DNA of 64,000 nt, from positions 1-64,000 of the forward strand of contig JAFCDN010000001.1 of the NCBI GenBank assembly GCA_017609625.1. Reading direction: 5' to 3'. Below, one piece after another: positions 43,966 through 52,541 of this stretch; the first letter of the stretch is position 1, and every line of letters starts with the position of its first letter. Position numbers and translations under genes: made by a program. The notes beneath the pieces were generated by a model that saw nothing but the letters and a program-made list of their open reading frames with translations, was not told the DNA's origin and ran no database searches. This stretch comes from Candidatus Iainarchaeum sp. GTDB lineage: Archaea; Iainarchaeota; Iainarchaeia; Iainarchaeales; 1-14-0-10-31-34.

Positions 43966-46900
43966 TATTCCATTTTCTGTTACTTTGTAAACGGCTTCTC
44001 CGTCAGGTAAAGAAGGTGAATCTACAAGCTTTGCAACTCTTTTTTCTCCTTTTGCTTTTCTTAGGTACAATCTCGTTTTGCTGTTGTGCACTAAAAAACC
44101 GTTTGCAATATAGTTTTCTGTTTCTGGAACGCTTATGTCATACAAAGGCAAGTTGTTCTTTTGCTTTTTAATGCTTGTAACTTTTCCAAAAGAAATTTCT
44201 CTGTTTTGAATAGCTTCCAGCAACTTTATTTTTTCTTTGTGCTTTAAAGCAATTTCCTTCTCTTTTGTTTTTTCAAGAATTTCATTTAGTTCTTTCAAAG
44301 TAATATACTTGGAGTTTCTGGATTGAATTACTCTGCTTGGGTATTTAACTATTTCTTTCAGAAAGCCCCAAATAACTTTTCTTTTAATAGGTACAATAAC
44401 TTTCGCTTTATTTGCATTGAATTCTTTTACCCATTTATCTAGTTTTTTTCTTTTATCCGGAGCACTGACACCGATTTCTTTGCCATACTTTACAACATCT
44501 TCACTAAATATTTCTAGGGACTGAAATTGTTTTGTTCCATATTTTAGTATTCTGGATTTTATTCCAAACCTTAGTAACAGCATTTGAATTATTTGCAGTA
44601 TTTCTTTATCTTTTTGCCCAATGCTGATCCTTCTGATGTTTTTGTCAATGTGTCCTTCTGCATCCACAAATCCTTTAATAAATGCTTTAACAACAGGTTT
44701 TGGCGACTGCGTTATTAGGGCAATGTAGTTTCTTTTAATATAGGAAAACAGTTCTCTTATTTCTTTACTGTTCACGCTTAACTGCCAGCAATTTTTGTCT
44801 TTGATTTTTGAATATTTTCCTTCTATACTAAAGATGTCTTTGAACAGTTCTCCATAGGTTTCCAAAATTTCTATTCTTTCGTCTCTAAACCTTAAACTTC
44901 TTTGGTCAAGATTTCCGTCACCTAAAAAATAACCAGTTGTTTGTGAAAGTTCTTTAGAGAATGTTTCTGGAACAGTTAATGGTCTGTGCCTGTAATTTAA
45001 AGCAGGTTGTGTTTCTTCAATTATTTCTTCCGCAATCCCTTCATCAAATCCAAAACCAAAAATACTGTTTATGTTTTCCATTGAAATTGGCTTGCTTTCA
45101 TTCAATGATCTTCTTAATGATCTTTTATCAAAAGGCATTTCTTCACAGAACTGCTCTCTAGTAAAACCCATATTTTTAATAGTGTTTTTTATTAGTTCAG
45201 CGCCTTTTTTGTTGACAATCAAAAATTCTTTTAATTGCATTTTTGGGATTTCCTGTTCATTATCTTTAACTTCTATTTTTCCTGCTTGTAACAGATAGTC
45301 ATTTTTTGAGATATCTTTTGCTTTCACTTCCTTGATTTCAAACCCCTCTAATTTAAAGAATCTATGATTTGATGAAGCATTTATCTGATATCCTGTATCA
45401 ATCAAATAACTTTCTTTTATGTCTTCCCTTTTTGATTTAAATGTAACTGCTGAAACTTTTCCTTTTAATTCTTTTAAGTCAGTTGAACAAACACTGTTAT
45501 CTTTGAACTCTTTTATTTTAGTGATCTGTCCATTGCCTGTTTGAATCAAGGTATTTGGATCAAGACAAGCGTGGGCAACAATATTTCCCCCGATTGGGGC
45601 AGTAGGATCCCCAAATAATATATCTGGTCTTGCCATAACTTGGTTTGTAACTAATACAACTATATTATTCATTTCTGCCAGCTTCATTAAAACATGCATA
45701 TGTTTGTTTAATTTTTGCTGCCTTCCAGATAAAGTGCCTCTTCCAATGAATTCTGCTCTGAATTGGGAAGTTAAGGAATCAACTATAACTAATTTAATGT
45801 TTTTTTCTTTTATCATTTCTTCGGCTTTTTCTGCTAAAACCATTTGATGATCTGAGTTAAATGCTCTTGCAATAAAAATATTTTTTAGGACTTTATCTGG
45901 ATCTAATTTAAGGTGTTTTGCAATGCTTATAATTCTTTCAGGCCTAAAGGAATTTTCTGAGTCAATGTATAATACATTTCCTTCTAATCCTCCTTTTTCT
46001 TTTGGAAGTTGTGTTGTAACGCACAACTGAAAACACCATTGGGTGTTATGCAGAAATACCGGTTTGTTTCCTCCAATAAAGCTGTGAATTTCTGGCACAA
46101 CTAAATCATAAACCCAGTCATTGTATTCAATTGTTTTTATTGAAGAGATTTTTTCCCATTTGACTTGTGATTCAAGAATTAATTTTAGTTTTCCTAAATC
46201 TTTTTTAATTTCCTTGTCTTCCAGCAATTCATTAGTCATTTTTGTTAGTGTTTCATTTATTTCAATCACTTTTTGTTTATTCATTTTTCTTGTAATGTAA
46301 TTCTGAAAAGTTCCTTTTTTCAAATTCATTTCTTCTCTTATCTGAACCGTTGAGAATGGAAGGACTGCAAGTGCTTTGAAAACATTATTTTCTGTTGGTT
46401 CATCCAGCAATTTTCTTGTTTCTTTGATTTCTTTTATTCTTACTGAGAAGAAGCGTAGCATTTGTTTTATGGTTCTGTCTGTAACCCTGTCCATTACCGG
46501 TTCTTCTCTTGCAAAGAAATTTCTAAACAATGTTCTGTGTTCACTTTCTGTTATTTCTTTTTTATTCCATTTGTTAAACCTTCTTCTGGAACCAGTTAAT
46601 TTAGTGTAAATTCTGGTGTACAAAGGCTTAATTGCTTCTAAAGGAATTCCGTATTTGATTGAAATATTTTTGTTGCTTGTCAAGATATTGTCTTTTTTTA
46701 ATAAACTGTATTCTTTCATTAATTTTTCTATTTTAATTTTTGCTTTTGGTTCTGTAACATAATTTTTATAGAATGGCTCTGTTTTTATTGTCTGAATTCT
46801 TGAAGTTACATTAACTCCAATTCTTGCAAACAAATAAGTTAATTCTTCACTTAATTTTTTTGACCTTGTTCCAGTTACAACTGTTTTATTAACTTCTCCG

Positions 46901-48066
46901 TCGCCGTCAAGATAACCTGCTAAAAAAGCTTTGACTGCTTCTTCTTTTCCTGTAATGATTTCTTCTGGCACAAATTTTGTTCTGGATTTTGTTTTTCCTA
47001 ATTCTTTTAGGAATTCTTTTGTTGGTTTCTGTAAAATAATTAATTGTTTTTTTTCACTAAATGAAGGTTTATACTCAAATTTTTTTTCTATGTAGTTTAT
47101 CAGCCAGTTTTGAGCTTTTTTTTCAAATATTGTTATACTGCAAGGATTTGCACAGCCTTCAGCTGCATATAAACCCAAAAAGTATGCGTCTTCTATTGGC
47201 ATTTCTTTTCCGTTAAATTCAATTTTTTTTGGAACTCCAACAAAATCTCCTTCTTTTAGTAAGCCCATAGATTTCCATTGAATTCCTTTTTCATTTAAAG
47301 TCAGTAGTGGATGTCTTTCAGTTAATTTTATTTTAGCTCCTCTTTCTGTTTCAACTAATTTTAGTGTTCTACAGTATTCTTTAAACAAATTTGATGCATT
47401 TGCTTTCTTTGCTTTTCCAAATTTGTCTATTCCCATTACCTGCACAGGTTTTTTTATTTCTGCTAAAAAACCTCCGTCAAATGACTGTTCATTTACAGAA
47501 TAATTTTCATATAATTCTTCTATTGAACGCAAATGTGCTTTATCAGGATTAAAATACATAATTTTAGTGTCTTTTGAAACACATTTTCCGCTTGCAAATT
47601 TACCATAAATCTCGGTAATGCTTTGTGTTTCTAATCCCCCTCCAACTAATTCATCTAATTCTTTTGAGCCTGTTGTAACCCTTCCAATTGTTTTTCTTCT
47701 TTCCTGAATCTTGTCTGCTGTTTCATAACCCATTTCCAGTGATTCTCTTGCAGCAGTAATTGCTTTTGTTGCGGTAATTTCTCCTAATCCTGCAGCTTCC
47801 ATCAATTCTGCAGGGGATGCAACTGCAATGTTTTCCATTGTTTTGTATCCTGCTCCAATCAGTTTTTCTGCTGAAGTTGTTCCAACTCCGGGCAAATCTG
47901 AAATGGTTTTTATTTTCTTTTCCGGTTTAATTATTTTTGCATCTTCAGAATCAGAACTTGTTTTTTCTTTTTTTTCTGATGTAATTTTTGCATCTTTAGA
48001 TTCAAAAACTTCTTTTTTTTCTGTTTCTGTATTTTCAGAACTAGTTTTAACTTTTTTTTCCGCCAT
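43957..48066 (-). CDS. radA: DNA repair and recombination protein RadA with two inteins
   Basis: 1369-aa precursor giving a 361-aa RadA after both inteins leave. RadA is the archaeal RecA/Rad51 strand-exchange protein. The host shows an acidic/Lys-rich N-terminal extension (1-50), the helix-hairpin-helix domain (51-110), a P-loop GKFASGK(T) at 154-161 (relatives have GEFGSGKT), Walker B KLVIVDSLTSQF, the loop region with GRGTLSGRQQ, and a normal C-terminus. Intein 1 sits in the P-loop and intein 2 at IVAHA/SKTRLYLRK, so active RadA needs two splicing events. Its leader of about 110 nt has two hairpins. Confidence 0.95.
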   Translation of the reverse strand: MAEKKVKTSSENTETEKKEVFESKDAKITSEKKEKTSSDSEDAKIIKPEKKIKTISDLPGVGTTSAEKLIGAGYKTMENIAVASPAELMEAAGLGEITATKAITAARESLEMGYETADKIQERRKTIGRVTTGSKELDELVGGGLETQSITEIYGKFASGKCVSKDTKIMYFNPDKAHLRSIEELYENYSVNEQSFDGGFLAEIKKPVQVMGIDKFGKAKKANASNLFKEYCRTLKLVETERGAKIKLTERHPLLTLNEKGIQWKSMGLLKEGDFVGVPKKIEFNGKEMPIEDAYFLGLYAAEGCANPCSITIFEKKAQNWLINYIEKKFEYKPSFSEKKQLIILQKPTKEFLKELGKTKSRTKFVPEEIITGKEEAVKAFLAGYLDGDGEVNKTVVTGTRSKKLSEELTYLFARIGVNVTSRIQTIKTEPFYKNYVTEPKAKIKIEKLMKEYSLLKKDNILTSNKNISIKYGIPLEAIKPLYTRIYTKLTGSRRRFNKWNKKEITESEHRTLFRNFFAREEPVMDRVTDRTIKQMLRFFSVRIKEIKETRKLLDEPTENNVFKALAVLPFSTVQIREEMNLKKGTFQNYITRKMNKQKVIEINETLTKMTNELLEDKEIKKDLGKLKLILESQVKWEKISSIKTIEYNDWVYDLVVPEIHSFIGGNKPVFLHNTQWCFQLCVTTQLPKEKGGLEGNVLYIDSENSFRPERIISIAKHLKLDPDKVLKNIFIARAFNSDHQMVLAEKAEEMIKEKNIKLVIVDSLTSQFRAEFIGRGTLSGRQQKLNKHMHVLMKLAEMNNIVVLVTNQVMARPDILFGDPTAPIGGNIVAHACLDPNTLIQTGNGQITKIKEFKDNSVCSTDLKELKGKVSAVTFKSKREDIKESYLIDTGYQINASSNHRFFKLEGFEIKEVKAKDISKNDYLLQAGKIEVKDNEQEIPKMQLKEFLIVNKKGAELIKNTIKNMGFTREQFCEEMPFDKRSLRRSLNESKPISMENINSIFGFGFDEGIAEEIIEETQPALNYRHRPLTVPETFSKELSQTTGYFLGDGNLDQRSLRFRDERIEILETYGELFKDIFSIEGKYSKIKDKNCWQLSVNSKEIRELFSYIKRNYIALITQSPKPVVKAFIKGFVDAEGHIDKNIRRISIGQKDKEILQIIQMLLLRFGIKSRILKYGTKQFQSLEIFSEDVVKYGKEIGVSAPDKRKKLDKWVKEFNANKAKVIVPIKRKVIWGFLKEIVKYPSRVIQSRNSKYITLKELNEILEKTKEKEIALKHKEKIKLLEAIQNREISFGKVTSIKKQKNNLPLYDISVPETENYIANGFLVHNSKTRLYLRKAKGEKRVAKLVDSPSLPDGEAVYKVTENGIED
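44083..45567 (-). other. RadA intein 2 (495 aa)
   Basis: Begins CLDPNTLIQTGNG, ends GFLVHN before Ser. Block B YQINASSNHRFFKL has the His, block F is LYDISVPETENYIANG. DOD motifs TTGYFLGDGNLD and FIKGFVDAEGHID suggest an active-type endonuclease core. The site lies in the ATP-cap region near the C-terminus of RadA. Confidence 0.94.
46045..47583 (-). other. RadA intein 1 (513 aa) in the P-loop
   Basis: Begins CVSKDTKIM directly after GKFASGK and ends KPVFLHN before Thr. Block B is KLTERHPLLTL (TERH), block F WVYDLVVPEIHSFIGG. DOD motifs YFLGLYAAEG and GYLDGDGEV are present. The insertion point is equivalent to that of the AtpA intein (after the P-loop Lys). Confidence 0.95.
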
Positions 48067-48083
48067 TGTTTCACCTCAACACT

Positions 48084-48129
48084 AAACCTTTTAGGAAAAG
48101 GTTTATCAAAAACGAGGGATAAATCCCTC
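48084..48129 (-). promoter_or_regulatory. radA leader hairpins
   Basis: Two perfect inverted repeats lie in the presumed 5' leader of radA: 48084-48104 (AAACCTTTT, AGG loop) and 48114-48129 (GAGGGA, TAAA loop). A TATA-like CTATTTAAAA at 48204-48213 on the minus strand would place the start near 48180. Confidence 0.5.
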
Positions 48130-48287
48130 TGAACCTTTTCAGGAATCGCTTTTGGCTGAGCTATCCTATTGATTTGTGCTATTAAAACTTAAAGTCTAGT
48201 TCTTTTTAAATAGTTTTCAGGGCTCACTGCCGTTGATTTTAATGAAAACAAAAAGTTTAACTAGAAAAGACGACTTAAAGTCTTGAA

Positions 48288-49388
48288 ATGGTTAAAGAAT
48301 TTCTATTGAATTGGCTTTTTGTATTAATCAAACCAAGAAGCACTTTTGCTAAAGAAAAACCCAAAGCTTCAATGAAAAAAGCTTTGATAAATTACGCAAT
48401 ATTTTTTGGTTTTTTGGGAGTAAATCTGGGTTTTTCTCACTTATATTCTTCAGTTGTTGGTTTTTTAGTGAGATTTACTAACCCTCAATTGTCTTCTAAT
48501 ATGTTCCCTATTGAAATGGTTCTTTTGAGAACAGATCTTTTTAAAAGCATAGAAACTATAGTCCTTTTCCTAATTATAGGGTTTTTTTTAATATTTCTAA
48601 TTCAAGGAGTATTATTTTTTATAGCAAGAAGATTGAAAGGCAAAGGTAATTTTGTAGAACAATTTTATTTAACATCTTTATTTATTGTCCCTTGGGGGAT
48701 AATATTTATCCCGCTTGCATTACTGGCAATGGTCACAATTGCTTTGTTTATTGTACCTTATTTAGGATATGTTTTGGGCCCATTAATCCCCTTACTTATT
48801 ATGATTTTTATCTTTTTATTAGTCCTCTTAATTTATTTTTTTATTCTTGTAGTTTTGACATTAAAAGAAGCTCACAACTTTAGTTTTTTTAGAACAATTT
48901 TGACATTGTTTGGTTCAATAGCCCTATTTTTTATAATTGTTTTTTTGTTGATAGTTATTGTTGCTTTTCTAAATAGGCCTGATGTAAACCCAACAAACAA
49001 CGCAGTTATTATCCTAGCTAATAGTTATAATAGTGAACCTCCTGCCGACGATGGAAGCATGATAGTTGAGTTTTACTCTGGCCAAAAGATAACCAATAAA
49101 GAAATATCAGACAAATCAGGTTTAATTTCACCTGGTGAATTATGCATGGTTAAAAGAGAATCCACTAAGACTCAAGAAACAGACTGGGAAATAACAAACG
49201 AATACATAATGTATAAAGCCAGCGGAAAAAAAGAGGCAAATCTTATAGCTTATTGTGATAAAGAGGGAAAAATAGAAGAAAATATTAAACAGTATGATTT
49301 ATTTATAAAACATTTTGATTTATCAGATTGCCATTGTTTGGAAAAACAAATTTGTTGTGTTATAGGAATACAAAATGAATTGGCTTAA
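48288..49388 (+). CDS. Yip1-like membrane protein with Cys-rich tail
   Basis: 366 aa. Five or six hydrophobic segments within about 35-235 give a Yip1-type membrane domain. The last 130 residues are a soluble, probably extracellular domain with a pilin-like look (VIILANSYNSEPP) and five or six cysteines near the end (DCHCLEKQICCV). I do not know this combination and give no function. It is divergent from radA. Confidence 0.65.
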   Translation: MVKEFLLNWLFVLIKPRSTFAKEKPKASMKKALINYAIFFGFLGVNLGFSHLYSSVVGFLVRFTNPQLSSNMFPIEMVLLRTDLFKSIETIVLFLIIGFFLIFLIQGVLFFIARRLKGKGNFVEQFYLTSLFIVPWGIIFIPLALLAMVTIALFIVPYLGYVLGPLIPLLIMIFIFLLVLLIYFFILVVLTLKEAHNFSFFRTILTLFGSIALFFIIVFLLIVIVAFLNRPDVNPTNNAVIILANSYNSEPPADDGSMIVEFYSGQKITNKEISDKSGLISPGELCMVKRESTKTQETDWEITNEYIMYKASGKKEANLIAYCDKEGKIEENIKQYDLFIKHFDLSDCHCLEKQICCVIGIQNELA

Positions 49389-49489
49389 TAATTAAATGCA
49401 AATATATTGGCTCTAAAAATATTTGGAGTTTTTATTACCGTTGATTTTTTAATGGTTTTTTCACAGGAGTTTTTTCTTCAGGTGTTTTA

Positions 49490-50629
49490 ATGATTGCAGA
49501 CAAATTCCAGAAATTAACTCCATCAGCCACTTTGACAATTAATGCCAAAGCAAATGAATTAAAAGAAAAAGGAGTAAATATAGTAAATTTTTCAGCTGGA
49601 GAGCCGGATTTTAATGCACCGGAAAATGTTAAACAAGCTGCAATTCAGGCAGTAAAAGAAAATTTTTCCCGTTACACTGCAGTTCCAGGAATACTTTCCT
49701 TAAAAGAAAAAATCCAGCAAAAATTGAAAGAAGATAACAATTTAAGTTATTCAGTTGATGAAATAGTAATAGCAAACGGGGCAAAACAATCTCTTTACAA
49801 TGCAGTAATGGTTTTGTGCAATAAAGGAGATGAAGTAATAATTCCTTGTCCGTATTGGGTTAGCTATGAGGCAATGGTTTTATTGGCAGAAGCAAAACCG
49901 ATTTACACTTCAAACTCTTCATTAAAAATCACTCCGGAAGAATTTGAAAACTCTGTTACAGAAAAAACCAAAGCAGTTTTTTTGAATTCTCCAAGCAATC
50001 CAACAGGCTTAACTTATACAAAAAAAGAACTGCAGGAACTAGCAGAGATTGCAGTTAAAAAAAATGTTTTTGTAATTTCAGATGAAATCTATGAAAAAAT
50101 CTTGTTTGAAGGAGAACATTATTCTATTGCATCTTACAACGATGAAATCAAAAACCGTACAATCACTATAAACGGAGTGTCCAAATCCCACTCAATGACC
50201 GGTTATAGAATAGGTTATTCTGCTTCAAATAAAGAAATTGCCGGTGCAATGAAAAAAATCCAAGGGCATTCCACAAGCAATGCCTGTTCGATTTCCCAGA
50301 AAGCTGCTTTAGCTTCTTTTGACACTTCAAAAGAAGAACTAAAAATGCAGGTAGAAGAATTCAGGAAAAGAAGGGATTTTATCTCAAAAGAATTAAAAGA
50401 AACCAAAATCAAATTTTTTCTTCCGCAGGGAGGCTTTTATTTCTTTTTGGATATCAGCGAAATAGAAAAAGATTCAGTTAAATTCTGTTCAGAATTGTTA
50501 GAAAAAAAGCATGTTGCTTTGGTTCCAGGAAAAGCTTTTGGAATGGAATCCTATGCAAGATTAAGCTATCCAAACACAATGGAAAACATTAAAGAAGGCC
50601 TAAAACGATTAAAAGAATTCATTGAATAA
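49490..50629 (+). CDS. Aminotransferase class I/II (aspartate type)
   Basis: 379 aa PLP enzyme, fold type I. The Schiff-base Lys is K232 in NGVSKSHSMTGYRIGY; SPSNPTG and SDEIYE are PLP-contact blocks; the C-terminal LSYPN keeps the Arg that binds the substrate carboxylate (ARLSYPN). This set fits the aspartate/aromatic aminotransferase subfamily Ib. Exact substrate cannot be read from sequence. A short T-rich stretch with the sequence CCGTTGATTTT precedes it; a similar stretch is found before the 48288 gene. Confidence 0.9.
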   Translation: MIADKFQKLTPSATLTINAKANELKEKGVNIVNFSAGEPDFNAPENVKQAAIQAVKENFSRYTAVPGILSLKEKIQQKLKEDNNLSYSVDEIVIANGAKQSLYNAVMVLCNKGDEVIIPCPYWVSYEAMVLLAEAKPIYTSNSSLKITPEEFENSVTEKTKAVFLNSPSNPTGLTYTKKELQELAEIAVKKNVFVISDEIYEKILFEGEHYSIASYNDEIKNRTITINGVSKSHSMTGYRIGYSASNKEIAGAMKKIQGHSTSNACSISQKAALASFDTSKEELKMQVEEFRKRRDFISKELKETKIKFFLPQGGFYFFLDISEIEKDSVKFCSELLEKKHVALVPGKAFGMESYARLSYPNTMENIKEGLKRLKEFIE

Positions 50630-50630
50630 A

Positions 50631-51284
50631 CTATTTATTCAATTCGTCTAAAATAGCCTGTCTTAATTCTGAAGCAGAAACTTTTTTTCCGTTAACAAAA
50701 AAGCTTGGAGTTCCTCCAACGCCTAATTCTCTTCCTTGCTGTGAGTCAGCAATAATTAATTCGTCTTTTTCATTGCTTTCTAATACAGCCTTAAATTTTT
50801 CCATATCCAAATCAAGTTCTTCCGCATATCTGATTAAATCTTCTTTTAGCAGATGCTCTTGGTTTTCATATAATTTATTATGGTATTCCCAAAACTTACC
50901 TTGATCGCCTGCAGCTTCAGCTGCAACTGCTGCTTTGAAAGCAAAAATATGATAGCTTAAAGGAAAATGCCTGTATTCAAACCTTATTTCATCCTGAAAT
51001 TCGTTTACAATATTTTTTACCGGGCTGTATGCTGCACCACATGCAGGACACTGAAAATCTGAATATTCCACTACAAGAATTTTTGCATCAGGATTTCCTT
51101 TATATGGTCTTCCGTCATCTCCTGCGGGGGCATCAGGCAATCCAAACAAATAAAATCCTGTTACAGGCCCGCCAAAAATAAAAATTAATACAACTATAAC
51201 TGCAATTCCCCAGCCAATAACCTTTACTTTAGAATTGCTTTTTTCTTCTTTTCTTTCAACCTGAATTTTTTTTAAGTTACTCAA
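50631..51284 (-). CDS. DsbA-like membrane-anchored thiol oxidoreductase
   Basis: 217 aa. One hydrophobic segment (about 22-48) anchors an extracellular thioredoxin-fold domain of the DsbA/Thioredoxin_4 type. The active site CPAC lies at 79-82 in SDFQCPACG, and the cis-Pro loop is GGTPSFFVNG. It probably forms disulfides in secreted proteins such as the Cys-bearing pilins and adhesin in this window. It is divergent from a protein with three thioredoxin-like repeats. Confidence 0.9.
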   Translation of the reverse strand: MSNLKKIQVERKEEKSNSKVKVIGWGIAVIVVLIFIFGGPVTGFYLFGLPDAPAGDDGRPYKGNPDAKILVVEYSDFQCPACGAAYSPVKNIVNEFQDEIRFEYRHFPLSYHIFAFKAAVAAEAAGDQGKFWEYHNKLYENQEHLLKEDLIRYAEELDLDMEKFKAVLESNEKDELIIADSQQGRELGVGGTPSFFVNGKKVSASELRQAILDELNK

Positions 51285-51401
51285 AAAACCGCCTTTTTAT
51301 GTATAAATTCATCATTATTTATGCAAGAAAAGCTTTAAATTTCCTTGTTTTTTATTTGCTTTTTGCATTGCTTTTTATTTCTTTTACTCTTTACTTTTTT
51401 A

Positions 51402-52541
51402 ATGCCAGAAGAAAAAATGCTTATACCAAAAAAACAAATGGCTGTTGCAGTCTTAATTCTTGTTATTTTGATTGTTATTTCAGCTTATTGGGTTATAGAA
51501 TCAACAAAAGATTCTAATGGAGATTTCAATGGAGACAAAAATGGAGATGGAAACGGAAACATAATTCCTCCTGATGACAGACTTCCTTTTATTAAAATAA
51601 CTATTCTAGAAAAAACAGACTGTACTGAATGCCTTCCAATAGATGTTTTGGTTGATTCAATAAAAGAAAACTTTGATGTAAATATTCTGGAAGTAAAAAG
51701 AGTAGATTCTGACTCAAAAGAGGGACAGGATTTAATTAAAATGCATGGAATAGAAAAACTGCCTACACTAATAATCAACGGAGAATTTAAGGGAACTGAA
51801 TTAGAAGCTCAATGGCCTTTAATTGGAGAAGAAAAAAACGGCGTATTAATTTTAACTGAAGTCCAGCCGCCTTATTATTCTCTTACAGAAGAAAGACTGG
51901 TTGGCGGAGTAACTTTTTTATTAATTGAAAATTCTTCCTGTTCTGACTGCGTTGACTTAAATTTTTTCTCTGAAGTTTTGGAAAACTATGGAATTCTAAT
52001 AGAAGAAAAAATTGTTTTGGATTACAATTCCAAAGAAGCAGAAGACTTTTTTTATTTTTATTTAATTGACCGTGTTCCTGTGTTGATTTTGATAGGAGAT
52101 GCAGAAGCATATCCTCTTTTTTCTTCTGACTGGACTCAATGGGGGGGCAATGTAGAAGACGACGGAGCATTTATTTACAGGGATGCAGTTCCATATTATG
52201 ACCTTCTTTCAGAAGAAGTTAAGGGGCTGGTTGAATTAACAAAACTGGTTGATGAAAACTGTTTAGACTGCGTTGATATAAGTTATCTTGTTGAACCACT
52301 GCTTCAGATGGGTTTGGTTATAGTAAAAGAAGAAACTTTTGACATTTCTTCAGAAAAAGGAATAGAATTAATAGAAAAATATGAAATAAAAAAAGCGCCT
52401 ACAATAATCGTCTCAAAAGAAGCAGAAGAATACCTTGATTTTTTTGTTGTATGGCCTGAAGTTGGAACACAAGAATCTGACGGAGTTTTTATTTTCAGAA
52501 ATCTTGAAATATTTGACCAAAATTTTACAACATTAGAATAA
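51402..52541 (+). CDS. Membrane-anchored protein with three thioredoxin-like repeats
   Basis: 380 aa from ATG 51402 (the 19 residues upstream in frame are rejected). One membrane segment (13-33) and an Asp/Asn/Gly linker (34-58) precede three repeats of about 106 aa. Each has a CxxC (C74-C77, C180-C183, C287-C290) and, 43-44 residues later, a Pro in the place of the thioredoxin cis-Pro (P121, P226, P333), then a DG(V/A)xI(F/Y) strand. So each is a thioredoxin-like redox unit facing outward. Divergent from the DsbA-like gene, it may be its redox partner. I know of no described family with this architecture. Confidence 0.8.
   Translation: MPEEKMLIPKKQMAVAVLILVILIVISAYWVIESTKDSNGDFNGDKNGDGNGNIIPPDDRLPFIKITILEKTDCTECLPIDVLVDSIKENFDVNILEVKRVDSDSKEGQDLIKMHGIEKLPTLIINGEFKGTELEAQWPLIGEEKNGVLILTEVQPPYYSLTEERLVGGVTFLLIENSSCSDCVDLNFFSEVLENYGILIEEKIVLDYNSKEAEDFFYFYLIDRVPVLILIGDAEAYPLFSSDWTQWGGNVEDDGAFIYRDAVPYYDLLSEEVKGLVELTKLVDENCLDCVDISYLVEPLLQMGLVIVKEETFDISSEKGIELIEKYEIKKAPTIIVSKEAEEYLDFFVVWPEVGTQESDGVFIFRNLEIFDQNFTTLE

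Noticed and set aside
35012-48066. Reading the AtpA, AtpB and RadA interruptions as group I/II introns
   Set aside because: The frames are open throughout and carry protein-splicing blocks A, B, F and G, so these are inteins.
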